Below, in pieces: positions 14,581 to 21,599 of a DNA stretch of 21,994 bases. The first letter of the stretch is position 1; each line of letters begins with the position of its first letter. Source of the DNA: CAYLZO01 sp964387775. GTDB taxonomy: Bacteria > Chloroflexota > Anaerolineae > JAAYZQ01. The position numbers and the translations under genes are program-made. The DNA lies in the NCBI GenBank assembly GCA_964387775.1, contig CAYLZO010000066.1, positions 1 through 21,994 on the forward strand. Reading direction: 5' to 3'. The notes beneath the pieces were generated by a model, which did no database searches, was not told the origin of the DNA, and was given only the letters and a program-made list of their open reading frames with translations.

Positions 14581-14687
14581 CTAGCAGCTTGTCGGAGAGG
14601 TTCGTTTGTAGTGCGCGCTTCAGCGCGTTTCTGTGGCGCTGAAGCGCCTACTACGAACGCTAGAAGCTCTCTCCGACAGCCTGCTAG
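14581..14687. repeat. Palindromic interspersed repeat, copy 1
   Basis: A 107-bp imperfect palindrome with perfect 7-bp ends CTAGCAG/CTGCTAG. The outer arms match at about 18 of 20 positions (around TGTCGGAGAG). The inner arms, 25 nt each, contain CGTTTGTAGTGCGCG on the left and CTACTACGAACG on the right, with GCGCTTCAGCGC and GGCGCTGAAGCGCC hairpins between. It aligns end to end, in the same orientation, with the copy at 17176. It encodes nothing and looks like a MITE or REP-type element. Its right end contains the TAG stop of the adjacent rhodanese gene. Confidence 0.85.
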
Positions 14688-15217
14688 CGGCGCACCAGCG
14701 GCAACCCAGCCCGATCCCAGGCCACCAGGCCACCATCCAGGTGCCAGATGTTTTCGTAGCCGGCGCGCACCAACTCCCTGGCCGCGACCGTGGACCACTG
14801 CCCGCTGCGGCAGTAGAGCACGATCTTGGTTTGCTTGTCGGCCGGATAGTCGCTCAACCACTGCCCACCCCTGTCCAGCGGGATCGAAGCGTTGGTGCCC
14901 TCGATCTCGTAGCCGTAGGGCGCGTGGGTGTTGACCAGGAAAAAGTCCTTGTCCCTCAGCATGGCCGACAATTGCTCCGGGCCGATGTGAAAGTAGCCGT
15001 CCTGCAGCTGGCCTGTCGGTGCGCTGGCCGGCACATCTGTCGAAGTCGCTTCAGCCGGTGTACTGGTTGCACTCGCTTTAGCCGTGGGGGCCAGCTCGGT
15101 GGCCGGCTCGCCACAGCCGGCCAGCAACGCCAGGAGTAGGGCGAGGGCCAGGAAAACCCGCCGCACACCCACGCTGCGCGGGCCGAAACCCAGCCAGCCT
15201 TTCACGTCATGCATCAC
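14684..15217 (-). CDS. Rhodanese-domain lipoprotein
   Basis: A 177-residue exported protein. A signal of the lipoprotein type (VFLALALLLALLAGC, Cys35) is followed by a Ser/Thr/Ala/Pro linker (~38-70) and a rhodanese domain. Inside it, LSAMLRDKDFFLVNTHAPYG and DKQTKIVLYCRSGQWS place the active Cys at 136, and YENIWHLDGGLVAWDRAGLP closes the fold. The protein would sit on the outer face of the membrane and handle sulfane sulfur or redox chemistry there. The GTG-ATG start lies 3 bp after the thioredoxin-CcdA stop, so the pair is co-transcribed; the ribosome site is weak. The repeat element supplies its stop codon, so the original C-terminus may have differed. Confidence 0.9.
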   Translation of the reverse strand: MMHDVKGWLGFGPRSVGVRRVFLALALLLALLAGCGEPATELAPTAKASATSTPAEATSTDVPASAPTGQLQDGYFHIGPEQLSAMLRDKDFFLVNTHAPYGYEIEGTNASIPLDRGGQWLSDYPADKQTKIVLYCRSGQWSTVAARELVRAGYENIWHLDGGLVAWDRAGLPLVRR

Positions 15218-15220
15218 GGC

Positions 15221-17104
15221 CTACACCAACGCCGCCACCAGCCAGCCGGCCAGCACAAAGAACAACCCTGCACTGGCCAATTTAACCGTCGCCGCCCGGC
15301 GGTTGATGAACTGGCCCAACTGCTCTGAGGTGGTGCCAAAGTAGGCCAGCACAAAGACGACGATCAGCGGCAGGACAAACAGCAGGTTATAGAGCAACAG
15401 GTAGAGCGCTGCCCGGGCCTGCAGCTCCGGCACGCCCAGCACAAAGATGATGGTCGGCAGGTAGACCTGGCCGGTGCAGGCCAGCTCGATGATCGAGATA
15501 ACCATCCCGGTGACAAAGGCTACCGGCACAAAAGCCCGCAGCCCGGCGCCCTCGCGGATGACACGATTGATCCACCGCCGCAGGCGCAGCGGCAGCTTGA
15601 GGCGCATCTCCTCCGGCTTGCCGCGGCGGGCCTGCCACCAGTCGTACAGGCTGCCGGCGGCCAGCACCAGGCACAGCACTGCCGTCAGGCCATAGACCCA
15701 GCGGCTGATGGCGCCCAGGAAGGGCAGCGAGGCCAGGAACTTGAGCAGGCCAAAGCCGACGCCCAGGTAGGTGAGGAACACGCCCAGGGTAAAGGCCGCG
15801 CCCACGGCCAGCACCTCCCGCCGGCCGCGGCCGACGAAGGCCAGGTAGGAGATGAAAAAGACGATGGTGGCAAAGGCGCAGGGGTTCAGGCCGTCCACCA
15901 GCCCGGCCGCCAGCACGGTGAGCACGCCGAAGGAGCGAAATCGCTCGACGATGCTGCCGGCGGTCTCGGCCTGGGCGGCCTCCCAGCCCTCCCAAACGGC
16001 TTCGGCCCCGGTCGCCGCGTAGCGGGCGACGAGCGTTTCCAGAGCCGGGGCGGTCAGCTCCTGGTCCACCAGCGCCCCGTCGCCGACAAACACCGCCGGG
16101 GCGATCAGGCGTTTCGTCTCTGGCACGCCGGCCCGCGCGCCCAGCCACTCACTCAGCGCCGCCTCGGCCTTGACGTCAAACTCGTGGACGACGAGCTGCG
16201 GGTAGCGCCCTTTCAAGTAATTCAGGTCGAGGCTCACCCGGTCGCACTCCTGGCAGCCAGGCTGGTAAAAGTAGGCCAGGTGGATGGGCGGCGAGTCCCC
16301 GGCGCTGGCTTCTGCTGTCGGCGTCGGTAGTTGCGCTTGAGGGAGGTCTACGCCGCCCTGGGCCAGGTAAAAGTCGATCAGCTCCCCCAGCCGGGCCTGG
16401 ATCTCGGCGTTGCCCAACAGGGCATGGTCGCCGATAAAGATCTCGGGCATGTCGCCGTATTCCAGGCCGTGCTGCGCCTCCAGGGCGTACATCAGCTCAA
16501 AGCCGCCCTTTTCCAGATCTCGATCGTGGACCACCACCTGCCCCTTCTCGTACCTGGCCAGGATCGGCGGCAGGATCTCTTCTTTCAGCTCCAGGCAGGA
16601 ACCGCAGTGGCTGTCCCAGAATAGCCAGAAGCGCACCACTGCCTCCTCGGCCGGCTCCGGTGTGGGCGTGGACGGCGGCGCTGTCGGCGTTGGGACAGTG
16701 TCCAGCCCGGGGATGGGCGGATAGTCCAGGCCACCGGCCGCCAGGTGTTTTTCGATTAGCCCCGGCAACTGTTGCGGAATGTCGTAAGAGCCGACCAACA
16801 CCCGGTCGCCGATGAAGAGCATCGGCACCCCGCGCTGATCGTCGGGCACGCGCAGGGCTTGCATCGCCGCCCGCCACAACTCGTAGCCGGCCGGGTCCGA
16901 CACCTCGACGGCCAGTACTTGAAGCTGGTCGCCGTATTTTTCCTGGAGCGGCGGCAGTGTTTCGTTCAGCACCACGTGGCAGTGGGGGCAGGTCTTGGCC
17001 CAGAACAGCACGGCGCGCACCACAGGCTCGTCGGCGTGGGCGGCCGGTAACGCCAGAATCAGCAGCAGCAGCGTCAACAACAGCAAGTTCAGTTTTCGTT
17101 TCAT
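15221..17104 (-). CDS. Triple-thioredoxin CcdA/DsbD-like transmembrane thiol relay
   Basis: A 627-residue protein. A signal peptide (1-24) leads into three thioredoxin-like domains with active sites CPHC (39-42), CGSC (167-170) and CQEC (284-287). Each has its cis-Pro loop (VPMLF P94, MPEIF P220, APAVF P336). Pro/Thr-rich linkers separate them (around 135-152 and 258-272). From ~390 a six-to-seven-helix CcdA/DsbD core follows, with C409 in GLNPCAF and C543 in ELACTGQVYLP as the membrane redox pair. DsbD has one C-terminal thioredoxin; here three precede the core. It would carry electrons from cytoplasmic thioredoxin to external thiols. GGAG precedes the ATG. The following gene is the rhodanese lipoprotein, a possible partner. 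Confidence 0.93.
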   Translation of the reverse strand: MKRKLNLLLLTLLLLILALPAAHADEPVVRAVLFWAKTCPHCHVVLNETLPPLQEKYGDQLQVLAVEVSDPAGYELWRAAMQALRVPDDQRGVPMLFIGDRVLVGSYDIPQQLPGLIEKHLAAGGLDYPPIPGLDTVPTPTAPPSTPTPEPAEEAVVRFWLFWDSHCGSCLELKEEILPPILARYEKGQVVVHDRDLEKGGFELMYALEAQHGLEYGDMPEIFIGDHALLGNAEIQARLGELIDFYLAQGGVDLPQAQLPTPTAEASAGDSPPIHLAYFYQPGCQECDRVSLDLNYLKGRYPQLVVHEFDVKAEAALSEWLGARAGVPETKRLIAPAVFVGDGALVDQELTAPALETLVARYAATGAEAVWEGWEAAQAETAGSIVERFRSFGVLTVLAAGLVDGLNPCAFATIVFFISYLAFVGRGRREVLAVGAAFTLGVFLTYLGVGFGLLKFLASLPFLGAISRWVYGLTAVLCLVLAAGSLYDWWQARRGKPEEMRLKLPLRLRRWINRVIREGAGLRAFVPVAFVTGMVISIIELACTGQVYLPTIIFVLGVPELQARAALYLLLYNLLFVLPLIVVFVLAYFGTTSEQLGQFINRRAATVKLASAGLFFVLAGWLVAALV

Positions 17105-17175
17105 GTCATTTTCTCCATTGTCTCGTTATCTTGTTCGCCAATTCGCAGGGGCGAGCCTCAAACCTGCAACTCCCC

Positions 17176-17281
17176 CTGGCGGGTTGGCAGAGAGCCCGTT
17201 TGTAGTGCGCGTTTGGGCGCGGTCCTCTGGCGATAAATCGCCAGCTACAAACGTAAAAGCCCTTCGCTGACAGGTTGTTAG
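17176..17281. repeat. Palindromic interspersed repeat, copy 2
   Basis: A 106-bp diverged copy of the element at 14581. Both share CGTTTGTAGTGCGCG without a gap; here the inner arms CGTTTGTAG (17197-17205) and CTACAAACG (17245-17253) pair perfectly. The centre folds as CTGGCGAT-AA-ATCGCCAG. The outer arms (CTGGCGGGTTGGCAGAGAG and its partner ending GACAGGTTGTTAG) pair only partly. It lies upstream of the triple-thioredoxin gene, and its right end supplies the TAA stop of the ORF at 17278-17712. Confidence 0.78.
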
Positions 17282-17712
17282 ATAGATAACGAAAACTTTG
17301 GAGGAGGCGGTGCGGGTGACAGGCACGTAGATAGGGCGTGGATGCCTGGCAGGGCAACGGCCACGGAGAGGGCCGGAGGGATGGGGGCGTTCGGAGCACC
17401 CGGTAGCCCGGTGCAGCAGAACAGGCTACAGGCGGACCCGCTCGCTTCCGTTTCCGGCGAGGTCTCTGGATGGCAGCCGGAGGCGGAGCGGGCCGCCCGA
17501 GTGCGAAGGCACACGCTGCCAGCCACAAGGTGCACGGCCAGACTTCCCAGGATGACGGTCACGCAGAAAACGAGGCCGAGCGCGTATGCCATCGCTCGAA
17601 CTTGCCTGGCCGTCAAGCCACGAGCGCGATGGGGTCCTCTTTGCCTGGCAGGACCTCGCGCAACTGCCGCAAGTACTTGTAGATAACCTGCTGTGCGTCT
17701 GAACATTGACAT
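17278..17712 (-). CDS. Possible single-pass membrane protein, function unknown
   Basis: A 144-residue frame beginning MSMFRRTAGYLQVLAAVARG. A basic stretch of ~45 residues precedes one strong helix (ALGLVFCVTVILGSLAVHLV, about 60-80), then an outside tail rich in Cys, Pro, Ser and Thr. It is supported by a near-perfect promoter about 26 bp upstream and AGGA at the right distance. Against it are mixed codon use, no recognisable family, and a Pro-rich end (SPAPPPPKF) that reads like read-through to the stop inside the repeat. If genuine, its C-terminus has probably been rewritten by the repeat insertion. Confidence 0.4.
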   Translation of the reverse strand: MSMFRRTAGYLQVLAAVARGPARQRGPHRARGLTARQVRAMAYALGLVFCVTVILGSLAVHLVAGSVCLRTRAARSASGCHPETSPETEASGSACSLFCCTGLPGAPNAPIPPALSVAVALPGIHALSTCLSPAPPPPKFSLSI

Positions 17713-17737
17713 CAATCTCGATCCTATCCGCGGGTGG

Positions 17738-17766
17738 ATTATACCGTGCTTTGCCTCGACCGTCAA
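17738..17766 (-). promoter_or_regulatory. Sigma70 promoter upstream of the membrane ORF and thiol-relay genes
   Basis: TTGACG (17766-17761), a 17-bp spacer and consensus TATAAT (17743-17738), just 16 bp after the Fe-S protein stop. Transcription from about 17731 would read the small membrane ORF and then, through repeat copy 2, the thioredoxin-CcdA and rhodanese lipoprotein genes. It marks a new transcription unit after the right-hand cluster. Confidence 0.78.
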
Positions 17767-17782
17767 ACCCCGATCTGGCCCG

Positions 17783-18313
17783 TTACGCCAGCAGCTCGGC
17801 CAACCGCCGCCCTCCCTCAGCATACGCCGGCTCCGCCAGGCGGGGGCAGGCGTCCGATTCCAGCTCGCCGAACAGCAGGCGGAAGGCAAAGGCCATGCAC
17901 GTCCGCTCGCCACAGTCGCCGCAGTTGAGTCTGGGCAGCAGTTGATAGGCATCCAGCGGCCCCAACTGCTGCCGCCGCTCGTAGCAGGGCTCGATCTCGG
18001 CCCGGCGACCCCACACGTCATTGCACAATTCCTGGAACCAGCGCAGTTGGGCCTCGGCGTCCTCCTCGCCGTCCACCTTGGCCATGACCGCCACGTGAGG
18101 GTAGAAGGTCAGGATGCGCCCGCCGCGCCTGGCCGTCACGGTGTTGGCGCCGGGATTGTACATCAGGTTGGGCACGACGGCGTTGAGATAAGGAAAGACG
18201 GCATCCACCTCGTCCCAGAACTCGGCGATGACCCGATTCTTGGTCAGGTCGGCGATGCAGTCCATGACGTGGGTGATGGTGAATCCGCGTAACAGCACAT
18301 CGTCTTGGTTCAT
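17783..18313 (-). CDS. Protein with CdhE/RnfB-type [4Fe-4S] domain
   Basis: A 176-residue protein. The C-terminal ~45 residues carry LLPRLNCGDCGERTCMAFAF with C131, C134, C139 and C156. This is the Cys-x2-Cys-x4-Cys-x16-Cys [4Fe-4S] module found in RnfB and in the corrinoid Fe-S protein CdhE/AcsC. The first ~120 residues are not recognisable to me; they look like a mixed alpha/beta domain (LLRGFTITHVMDCIADLTKNR, RGGRILTFYPHVAVMAKVDG). I chose the ATG at 18313, 8 bp after the radical SAM stop, with GAGGATC just upstream. It is the last gene of the SufC-SufB/D-radical SAM cluster and may act as electron donor or cluster carrier for the radical SAM enzyme (inference). Confidence 0.82.
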   Translation of the reverse strand: MNQDDVLLRGFTITHVMDCIADLTKNRVIAEFWDEVDAVFPYLNAVVPNLMYNPGANTVTARRGGRILTFYPHVAVMAKVDGEEDAEAQLRWFQELCNDVWGRRAEIEPCYERRQQLGPLDAYQLLPRLNCGDCGERTCMAFAFRLLFGELESDACPRLAEPAYAEGGRRLAELLA

Positions 18314-18321
18314 GATCCTCG

Positions 18322-19500
18322 CTATGGGCAACGGATGATGCCCTGCGCCCACAGGCAATCGGCGCAAGAGGGCACGTTGCCCAGGCAGTCCTCGTTGTTT
18401 TCGGCATAGTCACAGGCCGCGCCGCAGTCCACGCACCACATGAACCGAAAGTCGCGCACCTTTGCCCGGAAGCGCACGTACTCCTCCGACTGCCAGATAT
18501 CGACCAGGGGTTGTTCGTTTACGCTGCCCAGGACGTAGCGGCTCACATTCTTGCGCCGGCCATAGATATAGTAGGGGTAGCTGTGCATCAGCGAGTAGCA
18601 GGGGCTCACCCCGCCGTCCCAGCCGACGACGACGGCCCGGTCCTCGACGAAGCGACACTGCTGCCAGACGCCCCATTTCATGCGGGGCAGGTCCACCCGT
18701 CCCCAGACCAGGCCATAGTGGAATTTCATCGGCCAGCTCAAGGGCAGGCTCAGCGGCTCGTCGCTGTCGTACAGGATCTCGTCGCACATTGCCTCGGTGT
18801 AGGGCAGCAGGTTGCTGACCAGCACCCGTGAGGCGCCCAGGTCGTGGGCCACGTCGCGCAGGCGGGGCAGGTGCTCCCGGTTGGAGCGGGTGGCGACGAA
18901 CTCGAACCCCAGATTGAGCGACGCTCTGCCTGCCTGCTCAGCCAACTGCATCAGGCGCCGGGCATTATCAAGGACCCGTTGCAGCCCGCCAGCGATGTTC
19001 GCTCCATCGTACGCCTGCGAGTGGATCGTGTCCAGGGAAATCATCACCCAATCCACCGGGGCCGCCAGCAAACAGCGAGCCATGGCTTCGTCCAGCAGCA
19101 GGCCGTTGGTGGTGACCGTCAGCGGCACGTCCAGCGTCGAGGCCAGGGCCAGCATGTCGGGCAGGCGGGGATGGACCAGCGGCTCGCCGTAGCCACCAAA
19201 GACCAGGCGCCGCAGATCGGGGAAGGCGCGCAGCCCCTCGATCGTCGCCTCAAAGGTCTCCCAGGCCATGTCGCCGCCCGGGTCGGTCCACACCTGGCGG
19301 ACGCACACGGCGCAGTTCAGGTTACAGCGGGTCGTCACTTCCACGTACGCCTTGCGGGCATCGAGCCGGACGCGGTGCAGGCGCAGGCCATCCTCGAACG
19401 ACTCGACGACGAACCGGGTGCCGGGCTCCAGGTCGCCACGGGCCAGATATTCGGCCGGCAGGCGCAGCTGCCCGCCGGCCGCTAGCGTCGATTCAGGCAT
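18322..19500 (-). CDS. SPASM-type radical SAM maturase, tungsten-cofactor-oxidoreductase maturase-like
   Basis: A 392-residue protein. The radical SAM motif is CNLNCAVC (C59, C63, C66) after AYVEVTTR, followed by FGGYGEPLVHP (the GGEP-like motif) and VDWVMISLDT. The C-terminus has a SPASM/twitch Cys array: CYSL, then MWCVDCGAAC, CLGNVPSCADC and IIRC, enough for two extra clusters. Residues ~5-45 form an AbrB/SpoVT-like stretch (GGQLRLPAEYL ... LEPGTRFVVESFEDGLRLHRV), unusual for a radical SAM enzyme. The overall layout recalls maturases found next to tungsten aldehyde oxidoreductases in Chloroflexota and archaea. No such oxidoreductase is in this window, so the exact substrate is inference. 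The ribosome site before the ATG is weak. Confidence 0.85.
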   Translation of the reverse strand: MPESTLAAGGQLRLPAEYLARGDLEPGTRFVVESFEDGLRLHRVRLDARKAYVEVTTRCNLNCAVCVRQVWTDPGGDMAWETFEATIEGLRAFPDLRRLVFGGYGEPLVHPRLPDMLALASTLDVPLTVTTNGLLLDEAMARCLLAAPVDWVMISLDTIHSQAYDGANIAGGLQRVLDNARRLMQLAEQAGRASLNLGFEFVATRSNREHLPRLRDVAHDLGASRVLVSNLLPYTEAMCDEILYDSDEPLSLPLSWPMKFHYGLVWGRVDLPRMKWGVWQQCRFVEDRAVVVGWDGGVSPCYSLMHSYPYYIYGRRKNVSRYVLGSVNEQPLVDIWQSEEYVRFRAKVRDFRFMWCVDCGAACDYAENNEDCLGNVPSCADCLWAQGIIRCP

Positions 19501-19537
19501 TTCTACTCTCTTGTGAGACCACAGCGAGCATCACGGG

Positions 19538-20338
19538 CTACAATCCCAGCCGGGCCTGCAAGCCCTCGGCGCTGGCTGCCGCCTTTTTCACCGCCTCGAC
19601 GAACAGGGCTTTGGCTTCGGCCTCCCGTAGGGTCTGCAGCGGGGTCAGGGCCATGAGCGCCGCGGGCGACTGGCCCGTTTCCAGGACCAGCGCCCCGCTG
19701 CCCCGCGCCACCCCGGCCGCCAGCCGCAGCGCCACCTCACGCTGCAAGCCACCCTCCACCCCGGCCTGGGCCAGGGCGGCGATGACCGGGAAGAGATAGG
19801 TCGGCGCCGCCGCCGTCAGGCCCACGCACAGGTTCATCTGCGCCTCCGGGACCTCCACCCCTTCGCCCCAGCAGGCCAGCAGCCGCTCGGCCAGGGCGCG
19901 CGCCTCCGGCGTGACCGCCCGGCCGTAGCACACGGGTGTCACCCCCTGGCCGACCAGCGCCGGCGAATTGGGCAGCGCCCGGACCAGCGGCACCCCTTTG
20001 CCCGCCGCATGTTCCATGACCGCCAGGGGCACAGCCGCGGCCGTCGAGACGACCAGGTGCTGCGGCGTCAGCCGTGGGGCCAGCGCTTCCAGCACCGGAA
20101 TGACCTGGCCCGGCGGCACGGCCAGGATGATCAGGTCGGCTTCGGCGGCTCGCAGGTTGTCTCCCGTGGCCGTCACGCCCGCCCACTCGGCAATCTCAGC
20201 CCGGCGCTCCGGGTCCTTCTCGCAGGCGATGATCTGGTCGTGGACGCACTGGCCGCAGGTCAGCAGCCGGTCCACGAGCAGCCCGCCCAGCAATCCCACG
20301 CCCACAACAGCCAGTCGGCACTCTCCAAGCGCTTTCAT
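19538..20338 (-). CDS. ProC-like pyrroline-5-carboxylate reductase family protein
   Basis: A 266-residue Rossmann-fold reductase. The nucleotide-binding start reads LAVVGVGLLGGLLVDRLL, then ADLIILAVPPGQV, VRALPNSPALVGQGVTPVC, and the C-terminal dimer domain MNLCVGLTAAAPTYLFPVIAALAQAGVEGGL. In true ProC this last motif has SGSGPAY; here it is TAAAPTY, so the catalytic pocket is altered. With its position between an unknown small protein and a radical SAM maturase, a role other than proline synthesis is plausible. Its ATG overlaps the stop of the upstream gene (ATGA). Family placement is firm; substrate is not. Confidence 0.82.
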   Translation of the reverse strand: MKALGECRLAVVGVGLLGGLLVDRLLTCGQCVHDQIIACEKDPERRAEIAEWAGVTATGDNLRAAEADLIILAVPPGQVIPVLEALAPRLTPQHLVVSTAAAVPLAVMEHAAGKGVPLVRALPNSPALVGQGVTPVCYGRAVTPEARALAERLLACWGEGVEVPEAQMNLCVGLTAAAPTYLFPVIAALAQAGVEGGLQREVALRLAAGVARGSGALVLETGQSPAALMALTPLQTLREAEAKALFVEAVKKAAASAEGLQARLGL

Positions 20339-20649
20339 CGGTTCACCTCCTTTTCTCTCCTTGCCGGCTTACCGGCTTTTGCCTCCCAATACGCCGTGTA
20401 CTCGCGCAACAGCGCCTCTTTGTAACTCTCCTGCAAGCTACGCTCGACCCAGTTCTGCGTCTTGACCATGGCCAGTAGCTCTTCGGCAGTCTCCGGGCCG
20501 GGCTCGCGGCCCAGGCGGTAGACCTGTTCCAGGACTTTTGTCAGCCCCACGATGCCCACGGTTACACCGCCGATTCGGATCTGTTTGACGCGCCAGTCCC
20601 CGCCGCAGCAGCCCGACTGCCGCCCTATGGCTGATCCCTGTTGACCCAT
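20335..20649 (-). CDS. Small unknown protein with an N-terminal GCCGGDW motif
   Basis: A 104-residue protein I do not recognise. It opens MGQQGSAIGRQSGCCGGDW with two adjacent Cys, then a beta-like stretch VKQIRIGGVTVGIVGLTKVLEQVY, and a long charged helix (ELLAMVKTQNWVERSLQESYKEALLREYTAYWE). GAGAGGTGA precedes the ATG. It is 14 bp after the SufB/D stop and overlaps the ProC-like start as ATGA, so it belongs to the operon. The CC pair next to Gly residues suggests metal or persulfide binding. It could also be a substrate or scaffold for the radical SAM enzyme encoded two genes on. These roles are inference. Confidence 0.7.
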   Translation of the reverse strand: MGQQGSAIGRQSGCCGGDWRVKQIRIGGVTVGIVGLTKVLEQVYRLGREPGPETAEELLAMVKTQNWVERSLQESYKEALLREYTAYWEAKAGKPARREKEVNR

Positions 20650-20663
20650 GTCGTCACCTCTCC

Positions 20664-21599
20664 CTATCCCAACATCCCCCGCACGATCACGTCCACGGCC
20701 GTCTCTTCGTCCAGGCCGCGGGCCATGAGCGTCTCCAGTTCCTTCTTGTCCACGGTGCCGATGGCTGCCTCGTGGGTCACGTAAGCGCGTGGATCGGTCA
20801 CCTTGACCACCGGCACGGCGCTGGCCACGGCCTGGTCGCGCACGATCTCGACACAGTCCACGTGCCCCCGGGCAAAGGGGGCGTGCCCCTCTGTGGTGCC
20901 GACGACCTCGGCGGTCGCCCGGTCGCGCACGGCAATGCGCGCCTTGGCCAGGCCCCGCGCTCCTTCGCCGTTGAGCCGGATGGTCTCCTTGACCGAGATG
21001 GCGTCGTCCCCATAGCCGTAGGCTTTGGTGACCAACTCGGCCACGCCCCGGGCGGCCACGTCGACCACGTAGTCGAATTCCAGTTTGCCCACCCGGCCGG
21101 TGGTCAGGGCGAACTCGGTGACGAATTGCCCCCCTTCGTCCACCGTCACCGCGGCCTGGGGTATCACCTCCACGCCGCCCCCCTCGCCGTGGTAGTGCGT
21201 CTCGCGGTATTTCATCACCGCTCCCCGGCCGACGTGGACCGTGGCCTCCATGCGGTGCACGACCTGCTCGGCGTTGGGGAAGGTGCAGTGGGCGATGAAC
21301 TCGGCCCGCGCCCCGTCGCCGATCTCGAACTCGGACAGGATGCGCTGCACCCCCTCTTTGGGGATGACGCCGAAGCAGAGGTGGGCCGGCGTCTCCAACT
21401 GCACCCCCGGCTCGACCACCACCCTGGCCCGTACCCCATCGGGCAGCTCTTCGGAGCTGAGGTGCACGCCAGCCACGTCGTTGGCCCCAAGCACCCGGTT
21501 GCCGCTGACCACCAGACTGGCCACGCGGGGCGACTGGAGAAAGTGGGAGTCGCCCCCCGACCGCTCGTAGGCTTGCAGGATGGCCTCAAAGTCGCTCAT
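20664..21599 (-). CDS. SufB/SufD-family scaffold, short (minimal SUF type)
   Basis: A 311-residue member of the SufBD family, shorter than E. coli SufB (about 495) or SufD (about 420). It has the beta-helix core and conserved C-terminal part VTDPRAYVTHEAAIGTVDKKELETLMARGLDEETAVDVIVRGML. The His and Glu there match the SufD His and SufB Glu used in cluster assembly. Only one SufB/D gene is seen beside SufC, the layout of the minimal SufCB (SMS-type) systems of archaea and strict anaerobes. The ATG at 21599 overlaps the SufC end by 14 bp; a longer extension runs deep into SufC and is rejected. It would assemble Fe-S clusters, perhaps for the cluster-rich downstream proteins. Confidence 0.88.
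   Translation of the reverse strand: MSDFEAILQAYERSGGDSHFLQSPRVASLVVSGNRVLGANDVAGVHLSSEELPDGVRARVVVEPGVQLETPAHLCFGVIPKEGVQRILSEFEIGDGARAEFIAHCTFPNAEQVVHRMEATVHVGRGAVMKYRETHYHGEGGGVEVIPQAAVTVDEGGQFVTEFALTTGRVGKLEFDYVVDVAARGVAELVTKAYGYGDDAISVKETIRLNGEGARGLAKARIAVRDRATAEVVGTTEGHAPFARGHVDCVEIVRDQAVASAVPVVKVTDPRAYVTHEAAIGTVDKKELETLMARGLDEETAVDVIVRGMLG

Noticed and set aside
14581..17281. The two palindromes as a CRISPR array or as the two ends of one composite transposon
   Set aside because: There are only two copies 2.5 kb apart with no spacer array, both are in direct orientation, and each is itself a complete palindrome; no transposase lies between them.
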